From NCBI RefSeq assembly GCF_963976135.1, contig NZ_CAXBKN010000005.1:1-49139 (forward strand): 49,139 nt of DNA, in the 5' to 3' direction. This DNA is from Maricaulis sp963976135 (lineage in GTDB: Bacteria; Pseudomonadota; Alphaproteobacteria; Caulobacterales; Maricaulaceae). Below the pieces are notes generated by a model, which was not told where the DNA came from, did no database searches, and saw only the letters and a program-made list of their open reading frames with translations. The translations under genes and the position numbers were made by a program. Shown here piece by piece: positions 1 to 7,893 of this stretch; position 1 is the first letter of the stretch, and each line of letters opens with the position of its first letter.

Positions 1-7
1 CCCCGGC

Positions 8-83
<76 letters not shown>

Positions 84-278
84 ATCTCTTTATCCATCTC
101 CTTCAAGATCTGCCGGCACCTGACCCCGCACGCGCTGCGTCACGTGCTCGACCGGGCGAATGCCGGCCGGTTCGCTCTGGGTTTGCGGCTTCCATTTCAC
201 ACCATCGGAACGGTAAAAGAACGGCGGTGCCAGCGTGCAGCTCTGGCACTGATCGTCGAACCGGGTCCGGGGCTTGTC

Positions 279-812
279 ATGCATATGTTGCGATCAATCT
301 TGCCGGCGCTGGCCGCATGGGCAGCAATCGCTACATTTCCCGCGCCAGCGGCCGCCACCGACATTGTCCAGCTCGAAGCCTTCTTCAGCCGGGCCAAGGG
401 CCTCGCCCGGCTCCAATTATGCCGCGAACCCTTCTACCCACCGGGAGAATGCCGGCCGGCGCGCTTCACCCAGGGCGTGCGCTATAACTGGCTGCACGCC
501 TCCGACGCAATATCGAATGAGCGGCTTTCCGTCGTCCATGATGAGGAACGCAACGGCCATTCCGCCATCTTCCATTCGACCCTGCCGGGCTATGGGCCGA
601 TGCGATTTTCCGCCCCGGGCGAAGATATCTGGTGCATGCCGGAATGGCGGCCAGACCAGCGCTCACTCTACCATGCCCGCCTCGCCGGCTTTCGGGAAGA
701 TGAAGAGAGCGGCGATACGCGCATCGCGGCGCAATACGGGCTCTATGTCGTGCTCGACAGCGAAACGGGCTGTGAGGCCATGCTTGCGGCCGCCCGCGAC
801 ATGCTGCGCTAG
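279..812 (+). CDS. Hypothetical exported protein
   Basis: About 177 residues. I do not recognise a family. The start at 279 (or the second Met at 285) is preferred over an upstream start at 144 because it begins directly with a signal peptide: a short basic start, a hydrophobic stretch rich in Leu and Ala, then a PAAA-like cleavage site near residue 26. The mature part has three cysteines (two near residues 45-60 and one in a DIWCMPEW segment) plus one near the C-terminus, so periplasmic disulfides are possible. It stands alone between tRNA-Lys and the convergent chemoreceptor gene. No good ribosome site is visible, so the exact start is uncertain. The other reading frames here look like GC-driven shadows. 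Confidence 0.6.
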   Translation: MHMLRSILPALAAWAAIATFPAPAAATDIVQLEAFFSRAKGLARLQLCREPFYPPGECRPARFTQGVRYNWLHASDAISNERLSVVHDEERNGHSAIFHSTLPGYGPMRFSAPGEDIWCMPEWRPDQRSLYHARLAGFREDEESGDTRIAAQYGLYVVLDSETGCEAMLAAARDMLR

Positions 813-824
813 AGGCCTGCAGTA

Positions 825-864
825 ACGACAAACGCCCGAACTGAAACAGCCCGGGCGCAGTCGT
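825..864. terminator. Hairpin between convergent genes
   Basis: Two nested inverted repeats fold into one stem: ACGAC/GTCGT outside (825-829, 860-864) and CGCCCG/CGGGCG inside (833-838, 852-857). It lies between two convergent genes, as expected for a shared terminator, but there is no T-run on either side, so factor-independent function is uncertain. Confidence 0.4.
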
Positions 865-888
865 CATACTGGCGAAACCGGCCTGAAA

Positions 889-2589
889 TCAGCCAGCCTT
901 GCGAACCTCATTGAGGAAGGTCTCGACCGTCTTGTTGAGCCTGTCGGCGCGTTCGGAAACGGCGCGGACCGATTTGAGAACTTCCTGGGAAGCCTCGCCG
1001 GTCTGCATGGCCGAACGCGAGACCGCATCGACATTGTCAGATACATTGCGCGCACTGGTGGCGGCGTGGGCGACCGAGCCGGAGATTTCGCGGGTCGATG
1101 CGCTTTGCTCTTCGGAAGCCGCTGCAATCGCTGCCGAGGCGCGGCTGATTTCCGCGACGGCTTTTGTGACATCGCCAATCGAGGTTGAAGAGGACGCCGC
1201 AGCCTCCTGGATCGCTTCGATCTGGCCGCGGATATCGCCGGTTGCCTTGGCCGTCTGGGCCGCGAGCGATTTCACTTCCGACGCGACCACGGCAAAACCC
1301 TTGCCGGCCTCGCCAGCGCGGGCCGCTTCAATGGTCGCGTTGAGGGCCAGGAGATTGGTCTGCTCGGAGATATCATTGATCAGCTGGACGACATTGCCGA
1401 TCTGTTGCGCGGCGGAGCCGAGATTATCAACGACGGTCTGGACCGCCTTGGAGCGCTCATCGGCCTGGGCCGCCATATTGGATGAATTCTGGATCTGCTG
1501 GGTAACCTCCTGGATCGAGGCAGACAATTCCTCGGACGCGGCGGCCACGGATTCGACATTGCTCGAGGCCTCTGCAGCCGATGTCGCCATCATGCCGCTC
1601 TTGGTCGAGCCTTCGATCGCTGCCGTCGACAATTGTTCCGAGATTGCCGACATCGAGGAACACGCCTCGGTGACCTCGCCCAGCAGGGTCATGACTTCGG
1701 TGTCGAAAGCCTTGGCCAGATCATTGATCTGGGTGGCGCGGCGCTCCTGGACTGCGGTCGCGGTGCGTTGCTCCTGCTCGAGTTCCTCGGCCTTGATGCC
1801 ACGCTCGCGGAAGCGTTTAAGGCTTTCCACGACCGCACCCAGCTCATCGGTCCGCTCAAGCGCAACGATATCGAGCGAATAATCGCCATTGGCCAGCGTC
1901 TCGGTCGCATCGGCGATCGAACGGACAGATTTGGAAATCCGGGTTCCGAAGAAGATGGACAGGGAGATCAGGCCAACGGCGACCAGTGCGGTCAGGCCGA
2001 TAAAGACCATGATGGCGGTGCGGGCCGCAGCATCGGCCGCCTCGGCGTCGGCGCGCGACAGGCTGGCGGCGGTATTGGCGAGCTCGGTCAGATCGCCACT
2101 CAGCTCGGTAAACACCTCATCGAAAGGTGCCAGGAAGGCAACGGAGCTGGCAAAATCGAGTTCCAGCATCTGGCCGACGAAGTCGAGGGCATCGCGGTAA
2201 AGGGCCAATTGTTCGGTCAGGCGGTCGATCGTCTCGCCGCGGCCGGCTTGATTGGCAAAGGGACGCAAAGTCTCGACCTGTGCGGAAAGGCTGTTGATAT
2301 TGACGCCGACCGGCTCGAAGGCGGCCATGACATCGACGCCCTGACCGGCCGCCTGGGCGGTAATGATCTGGAAGACATCGGCATTGATCGTTTCCAGCGT
2401 TGTCTGCATGCGCGTCAGTTCGACACCAACTTCCATGCCCGCAATCACGCGGGCCTGGCTGGCGGAAGCCTGCATGAGAGACCAGGTGCCCAGGCCGGCA
2501 ACGGCGGCAAGGGCAAGAATGGCAGCAATGGGCGCCACGGCGAATGACCGCGCGATGGTGAGATTGAACAATTTTGTTCCCTTGGCCAT
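889..2589 (-). CDS. Methyl-accepting chemotaxis protein
   Basis: A 566-residue transmembrane chemoreceptor. TM1 is at about residues 15-37. A helical periplasmic domain of about 150 residues follows, then TM2 at about 191-215, a HAMP domain at about 216-268, and a long cytoplasmic coiled coil. The signalling hairpin tip at about 405-445 carries the near-invariant EQTNLLALNATIEAARAGE motif. It should control CheA/CheW kinase activity in response to a periplasmic signal. The start at 2589 has AGGAGGG a few bases upstream; the reading frame extends further up, but into the receptor gene. No CheR-docking pentapeptide is seen at the C-terminus. It is the last of three leftward genes after a YfiR-like protein and a TonB-dependent receptor, which suggests a dedicated sensing partnership (inference). 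Confidence 0.95.
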   Translation of the reverse strand: MAKGTKLFNLTIARSFAVAPIAAILALAAVAGLGTWSLMQASASQARVIAGMEVGVELTRMQTTLETINADVFQIITAQAAGQGVDVMAAFEPVGVNINSLSAQVETLRPFANQAGRGETIDRLTEQLALYRDALDFVGQMLELDFASSVAFLAPFDEVFTELSGDLTELANTAASLSRADAEAADAAARTAIMVFIGLTALVAVGLISLSIFFGTRISKSVRSIADATETLANGDYSLDIVALERTDELGAVVESLKRFRERGIKAEELEQEQRTATAVQERRATQINDLAKAFDTEVMTLLGEVTEACSSMSAISEQLSTAAIEGSTKSGMMATSAAEASSNVESVAAASEELSASIQEVTQQIQNSSNMAAQADERSKAVQTVVDNLGSAAQQIGNVVQLINDISEQTNLLALNATIEAARAGEAGKGFAVVASEVKSLAAQTAKATGDIRGQIEAIQEAAASSSTSIGDVTKAVAEISRASAAIAAASEEQSASTREISGSVAHAATSARNVSDNVDAVSRSAMQTGEASQEVLKSVRAVSERADRLNKTVETFLNEVRKAG

Positions 2590-2632
2590 GAGGCCCTCCT
2601 GCGAACCGGTCAGCGGCAATTGATTTGGTGGC

Positions 2633-2658
2633 GTTAACAGTCCACCGGAATGGTTAAC
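2633..2658. promoter_or_regulatory. Pair of GTTAAC sites upstream of the chemoreceptor
   Basis: Two identical palindromic hexamers GTTAAC at 2633-2638 and 2653-2658 are exactly 20 bp apart (two helical turns), 44-69 bp upstream of the chemoreceptor start. On the minus strand the distal one reads TTAACCAT, like a CtrA half-site. Spacing does not match the full TTAA-N7-TTAA box. They may belong to a separate promoter for the chemoreceptor. Confidence 0.3.
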
Positions 2659-2669
2659 ATGACAATTAC

Positions 2670-2695
2670 CGCCCCGGTGCCTGAGCACCGGGGCG
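2670..2695 (-). terminator. Hairpin after the TonB-dependent receptor
   Basis: A perfect 11-bp stem CGCCCCGGTGC/GCACCGGGGCG with a 4-nt loop begins 12 bases past the receptor stop codon. It is very GC-rich but is not followed by a clear U-run on the minus strand. It may attenuate read-through from receptor into chemoreceptor. Confidence 0.55.
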
Positions 2696-2707
2696 TCATC
2701 GCATTTG

Positions 2708-4729
2708 CTAGAAGCCGGCGCTGAGGGAGACCCACACGCGGGATTCAGTCTGATGATGGGTATTGGTGACCTCACCACTTCCGAAATTCGCGTTCTGGGC
2801 GTTCACAGCAACCGTGAAATGGTCGTTGATTTCGTAACCGGCACGCATCGACAGCGCGATATAGCTATCGATCGGATCAAGCGTAATGGTGCCGAACACC
2901 GGTTGGTTCGGCATATTGATCGCGGAAACGTAGTTTGCGTATCCATCGATCGTGAAGCGGCCGTCTGTCCAGCCCAGATGAGCATTGGCGATATGAGACG
3001 GTGTCGCCTCTTCAAAGTTCAGCGGCGTGTAGAACGGGAAGAGCGACATATCGTCCTCGACCTGCTTATAGGTGTAATTGGCATCCCAGGACCAAGCATT
3101 GTCAGGACGGCCGGCCAGGGTCAGCTCCACGCCCGCGACTTGTGTGTCTCCGCGATTGTCGAACAGGAAAGTCGGCACTGGCGTTGCGGGCGGCAACAGG
3201 TCGGGTGCCTGGCCGAGCTGGCTTTTGACACCTTCAGTCTCCTGCAGGAATACAGCCGCACGCAAAGTCATTGTCGGCGTCAGTGCGCGATCATAGGCGA
3301 TCTCGTAATTGGTCACGATCGAGGGTTCGATTGCTGGATTGCCGGCCGCCACAACGAAGAAGCCCCCGAGATTCACCGGCATCGTGAAGCCGATATCGAA
3401 CATTGTCGGAGCCTGCACACCGCGCGCTGCGGTGAGGCGCACGGCACCGCCGAATTCCGGCCGCCAGACCAGAGCCGCATTATAGCTCAGCTCTTCGATG
3501 GAGACGTCGTAATCGGCCTGCGCGAACGGGTAGAGGAACGGGTTCGGCTGCGCATCGCGGCTCCAGTCAACGCTGTCAAACCGGCCAGCCAGGGTGAGGT
3601 CGACGGCATTGCTGAACTTGTGGTTCCACATCGCCGAGAAGGCGGTCGTCTCATAACCGAAATCACCATTGGTCGGATCCGGGAATGAGCCGGTTTCACC
3701 CTGCCGGAATTCAAGCGAGAGGCGGATGGTATCATTGGTACCAACGCGGAACAGGTCCTGCAGGCGCAGTGTGGTAAGGGTCACGTCCTGCGCGCCGAAG
3801 GAATATTCGATTTCCGACTCATTGCGATACGCGGACAGGGTCAGGAAGCCCCAATCGGTGTCGGCCTCGAGATCGCCCTTGTAGGAGACGAGCGTGTAGC
3901 CGGTATTCTCGTGGTAATAAATGCTGTCGCCTTCCGAAGCCCGCACATTGGAGAATGTGGCTTCGGCAGTCAGATTGACCTTGTCGGTGATACGAAAACG
4001 GCCCTCGATCGCACCGGTTTCGCGGCTGAAATCTGGCTCGCCTGGCGCGCGCAGCACGGCAGTCGCCTGGCCCGCATAGGGCGTGAATTCATTGGCTTCC
4101 GACGCGCCATAGCTGGCCCGGACCGCGAAGCGGTCACCGAGCTGGCGCGCGGCTGTGAAGGAAATGCCTTGGTACTCATCCGTCCCGGCATTGACGCGCA
4201 GCTGGGTGTAGTCGCCATGGTTCGGATTGCGGGTGATGATGTTCACCACACCGGCAACAGCGTTGAAGCCATAGAGCGCCGATTGCGGCCCCTTGACGAC
4301 TTCGATCTGCTGGATCTCGTCGAGCTGGACCGGCAGGGTCGACCAGGCGGTATAGCCATAGCTGTCGAGATAAACCTCGCGGCCATTGACCAGGACCAGA
4401 AGGCGCGGCGTATAGCCGGTTGCGGCACCGCGGACAGAGACCTGACCGTCGCCATAGGCATAGCGGGTGACATCAACGCCGCCATAATGGCGCAGAATGC
4501 CGGGAATGTCGTATTCCGGGAAGCGTTCGATCTCGTCCTGGGTGATGATGATCATCGTCGCAGGCACATCGGACGCGCGCTGCGGAGCACCGGTTGCACC
4601 GGCTGTCACGGCTTCGCCGAACATTTCGCTCATCGAAGTGTAGTCCAGCTGCTGCGCGGAAACGCCGACCGTAAAGGCCGCCGAGAGAGCGATCGCAGAG
4701 ATCGTCGTCAATAGTGTTGTCGTTTTCAT
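2708..4729 (-). CDS. TonB-dependent outer-membrane receptor
   Basis: A 673-residue outer-membrane receptor. A signal peptide (cleavage after SAQ, about residue 26) precedes the plug domain (about 55-170), recognisable from LLVLVNGREVYLDSYG, IEVVKGPQSALYGFNAVAG and VVNIITRNP. A beta-barrel follows, and the chain ends in the classical C-terminal Phe (LSAGF). It should import a scarce ligand using TonB energy; the substrate cannot be told from sequence. No long N-terminal signalling extension of the FecA type is present. A GAGGA ribosome site precedes the start. The upstream gene is a small periplasmic protein (57-bp gap) and the downstream gene is a chemoreceptor, so the receptor may act in sensing as well as uptake (inference). 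Confidence 0.93.
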   Translation of the reverse strand: MKTTTLLTTISAIALSAAFTVGVSAQQLDYTSMSEMFGEAVTAGATGAPQRASDVPATMIIITQDEIERFPEYDIPGILRHYGGVDVTRYAYGDGQVSVRGAATGYTPRLLVLVNGREVYLDSYGYTAWSTLPVQLDEIQQIEVVKGPQSALYGFNAVAGVVNIITRNPNHGDYTQLRVNAGTDEYQGISFTAARQLGDRFAVRASYGASEANEFTPYAGQATAVLRAPGEPDFSRETGAIEGRFRITDKVNLTAEATFSNVRASEGDSIYYHENTGYTLVSYKGDLEADTDWGFLTLSAYRNESEIEYSFGAQDVTLTTLRLQDLFRVGTNDTIRLSLEFRQGETGSFPDPTNGDFGYETTAFSAMWNHKFSNAVDLTLAGRFDSVDWSRDAQPNPFLYPFAQADYDVSIEELSYNAALVWRPEFGGAVRLTAARGVQAPTMFDIGFTMPVNLGGFFVVAAGNPAIEPSIVTNYEIAYDRALTPTMTLRAAVFLQETEGVKSQLGQAPDLLPPATPVPTFLFDNRGDTQVAGVELTLAGRPDNAWSWDANYTYKQVEDDMSLFPFYTPLNFEEATPSHIANAHLGWTDGRFTIDGYANYVSAINMPNQPVFGTITLDPIDSYIALSMRAGYEINDHFTVAVNAQNANFGSGEVTNTHHQTESRVWVSLSAGF

Positions 4730-4786
4730 GATTTGTCCTCGTCAGGGCCTCAGCCCACCTGAATGTCTTGTGGAGCGTCAGCTCAC

Positions 4787-5296
4787 CTAGATTTCTTCAA
4801 CCATCATTGCGAAAGCCGCAGCAAAAGAGATGGATGATGCCGAAGCCGCGCCGCCATTGACGACGATCCGCACGGCTGGCGCGCTCTGAACGCCCATCAC
4901 GCATTTGCCGGACTGGACGCAGCTCATATCGGTGGAAACGCTCATCACGCCATTGGCGCTGGTGGCGGCGAAGACGCCGGCATCGCCAGCGGCAGAGCCG
5001 AGCAGGACGGCCGCGTCGGCGCCGGCAAGACTGGCGGTGTCAGACGCTGCGACAAGACGCGGCGTCAGCGTGACGCGGCCGGCCGAAAGCCCGCTGCCCA
5101 TGGAGGCTGCCAGGGCCTGGGCCTCGGCTTCGCTGCCGGCATCATAAACAATGGCGACGACGCGGCTGGTGCCACTGGCACCATCGACGAAGCCGAGGGC
5201 ACGACCGATGACTTCGAGGTCGCGCTGGGTGGTTTCAGCCGCGACGGGCGCTGTCAGGAGCGCGCCGGCGAGGACTGTCAGTAGAAATTTCTGCAT
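4787..5296 (-). CDS. Periplasmic YfiR/DUF4154-like protein
   Basis: A 169-residue secreted protein. The start at 5296 gives a clean signal peptide ending at about residue 20 (PVAAE) and is preceded by a purine-rich AGGACAGGG. The mature domain alternates strands and helices; its second half has a two-cysteine segment (MSCVQSGKCVMGV), an IVVN strand and a final AAAFAMMVEEI helix, resembling the end of the YfiR/DUF4154 fold, where a conserved strand is followed by N-x-x-A and a terminal helix. YfiR proteins are periplasmic regulators of inner-membrane sensors. Here the third gene of the set is a chemoreceptor rather than a diguanylate cyclase. The family call is from motif memory only and could be wrong; the secreted nature is firm. 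Confidence 0.6.
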   Translation of the reverse strand: MQKFLLTVLAGALLTAPVAAETTQRDLEVIGRALGFVDGASGTSRVVAIVYDAGSEAEAQALAASMGSGLSAGRVTLTPRLVAASDTASLAGADAAVLLGSAAGDAGVFAATSANGVMSVSTDMSCVQSGKCVMGVQSAPAVRIVVNGGAASASSISFAAAFAMMVEEI

Positions 5297-5369
5297 TGTG
5301 GAACCCTGTCCTTTCACGATGACACCCGGGGGAAAGGTGCGTGTCGGCAATGCGTTTAGTTTCCGGGCG

Positions 5370-5384
5370 TTAACCACAGACTTA
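5370..5384. promoter_or_regulatory. Candidate CtrA box
   Basis: TTAA-CCACAGA-CTTA matches 7 of 8 conserved bases of the CtrA recognition sequence TTAA-N7-TTAA. It lies about 75-90 bp upstream of the YfiR-like start and may place the three-gene sensory operon under cell-cycle control, as is known for motility and chemotaxis genes in Caulobacter. This is inference from sequence only. Confidence 0.45.
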
Positions 5385-5506
5385 TTTCGAATCATAGGTT
5401 ATTACCTCCCTGGGCGGTGCCGGCACTTGGCTGATCTCCAGTCCTGCCTGCCGTTCTTTTGCCTGCATTGGATTTCAGCATTGGCTATCCAGGGGAAGGC
5501 GCGATC

Positions 5507-6013
5507 ATGACGAAGCCGCGGGCATTGGCCGATCAGGGGGCCGGACAGACGACGACCGCCCTGCTGGTGTTGAGCTCATGCCTCTTGCCTCTGGGCCTCA
5601 TCCTGCCAGCCCTGCGGACCACACAGTTCGGACTTTGGACTGGTGAACATTCGATTCTGGGTTTCGGGCGGGCCCTGTTGCATGACGGTGAATTCCTGCT
5701 CGCCATGATCGTGTTGGGCTTTTCGGTGGTGTTTCCAGGCTTCAAACTCATCTGGATGTGGCGGCTGCAATTTTCCCGCGCGCCCGGCACCGGTGCCGGC
5801 CATCTGCGATTTCTCGAAATGCTGGGCAAATGGTCGATGGCCGATGTGCTGGTCCTGGCCTTGGTGATTTTCAGCGTGCGCGACAATCTCGTCTTCGCCG
5901 CATCCACGCTGCCGGGTGTCTATATATTCGCCGCCGCCACCGTGCTGGCCATGTTCGCCTCGGGCCGCATCGTCACCCAGCTGGGCGAGCGGACACGGGT
6001 TTCCGCGCCCTAA
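5507..6013 (+). CDS. PqiA-like integral membrane protein
   Basis: 168 residues with four predicted membrane spans: about 21-43, 70-92, 119-138 and 140-160. It resembles one half of paraquat-inducible protein A, notably the EFLLAMIVLGFSVVFPGFKL and LGKWSMADVLVLALVIF segments (PqiA domains have a P-x-x-K and a KWSM-V-D-V-F-hydrophobic helix). PqiA works with MCE proteins in envelope lipid homeostasis; no MCE gene adjoins it, though an Mla operon lies about 6 kb away. The start at 5507 follows an AGGGGAAGG ribosome site. Its TAA stop overlaps the stop of the convergent MarR gene. The two zinc-finger-like Cys pairs of full PqiA are absent. Confidence 0.8.
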   Translation: MTKPRALADQGAGQTTTALLVLSSCLLPLGLILPALRTTQFGLWTGEHSILGFGRALLHDGEFLLAMIVLGFSVVFPGFKLIWMWRLQFSRAPGTGAGHLRFLEMLGKWSMADVLVLALVIFSVRDNLVFAASTLPGVYIFAAATVLAMFASGRIVTQLGERTRVSAP

Positions 6014-6489
6014 CTGTCCTTGAGATCGCGGGCGCGATCACGCAGACGGTCGAGCAGGGTTGAGAGCCGCGCGACCTCGTCCGGCGTGAGCCCCGCCAGG
6101 AGCGCAGCTTCGGCCTCCAGCGCGACTGGTGCGATTTCCGCATAGATGGCCCGTCCCGCCGGCGTCAGTGCCAACAGATGCGAGCGTCGGTCCGCCCGGT
6201 TGCTTGAGCGTTCGATCACACCACGATCGGCCAGTGAACGCACAGCGCGGCTGACCGAAACCTTGTCCATCGCCGTCACATCGCACAGGCCCTGCGCCGT
6301 CACCGGATGGCCCTCGCCGAGAATGGCGATCACGCGCCATTCCCAGATCGTGATCCCGAACCGGCTCTGATAGGCGCGCGCCACCATTGACGAGACCTGG
6401 TTGGAGGCAATCGCCAGGCGGTAGGGCAGATAGTCGCCCAGCCGCAGGGCCGGCATGCCCGGCGCGCTGTTTGGTTTGGCTTCGTCCAT
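6010..6489 (-). CDS. MarR-family transcriptional regulator
   Basis: 159 residues with the winged-helix MarR fold. A dimerisation helix (LAIASNQVSSMVARAYQSRF) is followed by the WEWRVIAIL helix, the recognition helix (MDKVSVSRAVRSLADRG) and the wing with the typical RADRRSHLLALTPAG stretch. MarR proteins are dimeric repressors released by small aromatic or phenolic ligands. It is transcribed divergently from the fumarylacetoacetase-family/isomerase pair with an 84-bp gap, so it likely controls that pair and itself (inference). The Met at 6489 is the first that gives a family-length protein; upstream frame would run through the divergent gene. It ends by sharing bases with the PqiA-like stop codon. 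Confidence 0.9.
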   Translation of the reverse strand: MDEAKPNSAPGMPALRLGDYLPYRLAIASNQVSSMVARAYQSRFGITIWEWRVIAILGEGHPVTAQGLCDVTAMDKVSVSRAVRSLADRGVIERSSNRADRRSHLLALTPAGRAIYAEIAPVALEAEAALLAGLTPDEVARLSTLLDRLRDRARDLKDS

Positions 6490-6500
6490 ATCCGGTCTGG

Positions 6501-6524
6501 TGCCGCAAACGGGTTGCAGCGGCA
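6501..6524. promoter_or_regulatory. Possible MarR operator
   Basis: Inverted repeat TGCCGC/GCGGCA (6501-6506 and 6519-6524) in the short divergent region between the MarR gene and the hydrolase gene. Position fits an autoregulatory operator. The arms are short and GC-rich, so chance is possible. Confidence 0.3.
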
Positions 6525-6573
6525 AGCCAAAACTCGCTCGACGCCGACCCGCATGTCGCGCTATCCCAACGCC

Positions 6574-7209
6574 ATGATCGACATCATCCCTACACCCGCC
6601 CTGCCAAGCCTTCCCATCGAAGGTGATGAGCGCCGCTTTCCCGTCCGCCGCATTTTCTGCATCGGCCGCAATTATGCCGACCATGCCAGGGAAATGGGCG
6701 CCGCCGCCGAGGCGATCTTTTTCATGAAGCCCGCCGACGCGATCATGACATCGCCGCGCCTGCCCTACCCGCAAGGCACGTCGGACCTGCATCACGAAGT
6801 CGAGCTGGTCCTGGCGCTCGGCGATGGCGGAGCGGTCATGGGCTGTGCCGTCGGTGTCGACCTGACCCGGCGCGACCTGCAAGGTGCGATGAAGGCCAAG
6901 GGCGGTCCGTGGGAAATCGGCAAGGCGTTCGAGAATTCCGCGCCGGTCGGCCTGTTGCGCTTCGGGCCCGTGCCTGAACGCGGAGCGATTTCACTCAAGG
7001 TCAATGGCGTGCGCCGCCAGTCCGGCGACCTGTCGGAGATGATCCTGCCGCCGCGCCGCGTCCTGTCGGAACTGGCGCGCTATTTCACGCTCAAGCCTGG
7101 CGATCTGGTTTTTACCGGCACGCCCGCCGGCGTCGGCCCCTTGCAGCGCGATGACCGGGTCAAGGCCGAGATTGCCGGCCTCCCGCCGCTCGAATTCACC
7201 GTCACCTGA
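6574..7209 (+). CDS. Fumarylacetoacetase-family hydrolase (acylpyruvase type)
   Basis: A 211-residue single-domain FAH-fold hydrolase. The family landmarks are in order: FCIGRNYADHA near the N-terminus, a metal-binding H-H-E-V-E-L strand (ligand Glu residues), GVDLTRRDLQ (third acidic ligand), KAFENSAPVG, and the closing LKPGDLVFTGTPAGVGPL. Short members of this family cleave C-C bonds in acylpyruvates such as fumarylpyruvate (gentisate pathway) or decarboxylate oxaloacetate. The gene 35 bases downstream is a maleylpyruvate/maleylacetoacetate isomerase-like GST, so a fumarylpyruvate or fumarylacetoacetate substrate is likely (inference). The start at 6574 is chosen by family length; 6553 is an in-frame alternative and neither has a good ribosome site. 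Confidence 0.88.
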   Translation: MIDIIPTPALPSLPIEGDERRFPVRRIFCIGRNYADHAREMGAAAEAIFFMKPADAIMTSPRLPYPQGTSDLHHEVELVLALGDGGAVMGCAVGVDLTRRDLQGAMKAKGGPWEIGKAFENSAPVGLLRFGPVPERGAISLKVNGVRRQSGDLSEMILPPRRVLSELARYFTLKPGDLVFTGTPAGVGPLQRDDRVKAEIAGLPPLEFTVT

Positions 7210-7244
7210 GACCCGCCCCCGGCCCCCCTGACAAGGAGATCGCG

Positions 7245-7889
7245 ATGAAACCTGTCCTCTACGGCTATTGGCGCTCCGGTGCCGCCTACCGGCTTCGCAT
7301 CGCCCTCAATCTCAAGGGCGTCGAATACGAGCAGGTCGCGATCAATCTGAAAACCGGCGAGCAGAAGAGCCAGGCCTGGCTGGCCATGCAGCCCCAGGGT
7401 CTGGTACCGGTGCTCAAATATGGCGATGCCATGCTGATGCAATCGCCCGCCATTCTGGAATGGATTGAGGAGAGCTGGCCGCAGCCCGCCCTGCTGCCAT
7501 CCGATCCGCTGGAGCGTTGCCGCGTACGCGCCTGGGCCGCGATCATTGGCTGCGACACCCACCCGGTGCAGAATTTGCGCATTCTCAAGGCGATCGGGGA
7601 TGATCTCGGCCAGGGGCCGGCAGGGATGAAAGCCTGGGCCCATCGCTGGACAAGCGACGGGCTGGCCGCGCTGGAGGCCCTCGTCGCAGCCCACCCGCGC
7701 TCAACCCCCTTCCTGCACGGCGACGCACCGGGCATGGCGGAGGTCTATCTCCTGCCGCAACTGGTCAATGCCCGGCGCTGGGAGGTTGATCTGTCGGCCT
7801 TTCCGACGCTGATGGCCGCCGAAGCCGCCTGCCTCGCCCTGCCGGCCTTCCAGCGCGCCACCCCGGAAAACCAGCCCGATGCCGAGTAG
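7245..7889 (+). CDS. maiA: Maleylacetoacetate/maleylpyruvate isomerase (zeta-class GST)
   Basis: 214 residues, the usual length for a zeta-class glutathione transferase. The N-terminal thioredoxin-like domain starts with YGYWRSGAAYRLRIALNLKG, where the family has S-S-C-S-x-R-V-R-I-A-L; the Ser and Arg are kept but the Cys is Ala here. The MQPQGLVPVL cis-Pro loop and the QSPAILEWIEE glutathione-binding segment follow, then an all-helical C-terminal domain with NLRIL. It isomerises maleylacetoacetate or maleylpyruvate to the fumaryl form using glutathione, feeding the hydrolase encoded just upstream. AAGGAG precedes the start. No homogentisate or gentisate dioxygenase is in the window, so the exact aromatic pathway stays open. 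Confidence 0.9.
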   Translation: MKPVLYGYWRSGAAYRLRIALNLKGVEYEQVAINLKTGEQKSQAWLAMQPQGLVPVLKYGDAMLMQSPAILEWIEESWPQPALLPSDPLERCRVRAWAAIIGCDTHPVQNLRILKAIGDDLGQGPAGMKAWAHRWTSDGLAALEALVAAHPRSTPFLHGDAPGMAEVYLLPQLVNARRWEVDLSAFPTLMAAEAACLALPAFQRATPENQPDAE

Positions 7890-7893
7890 GGCG

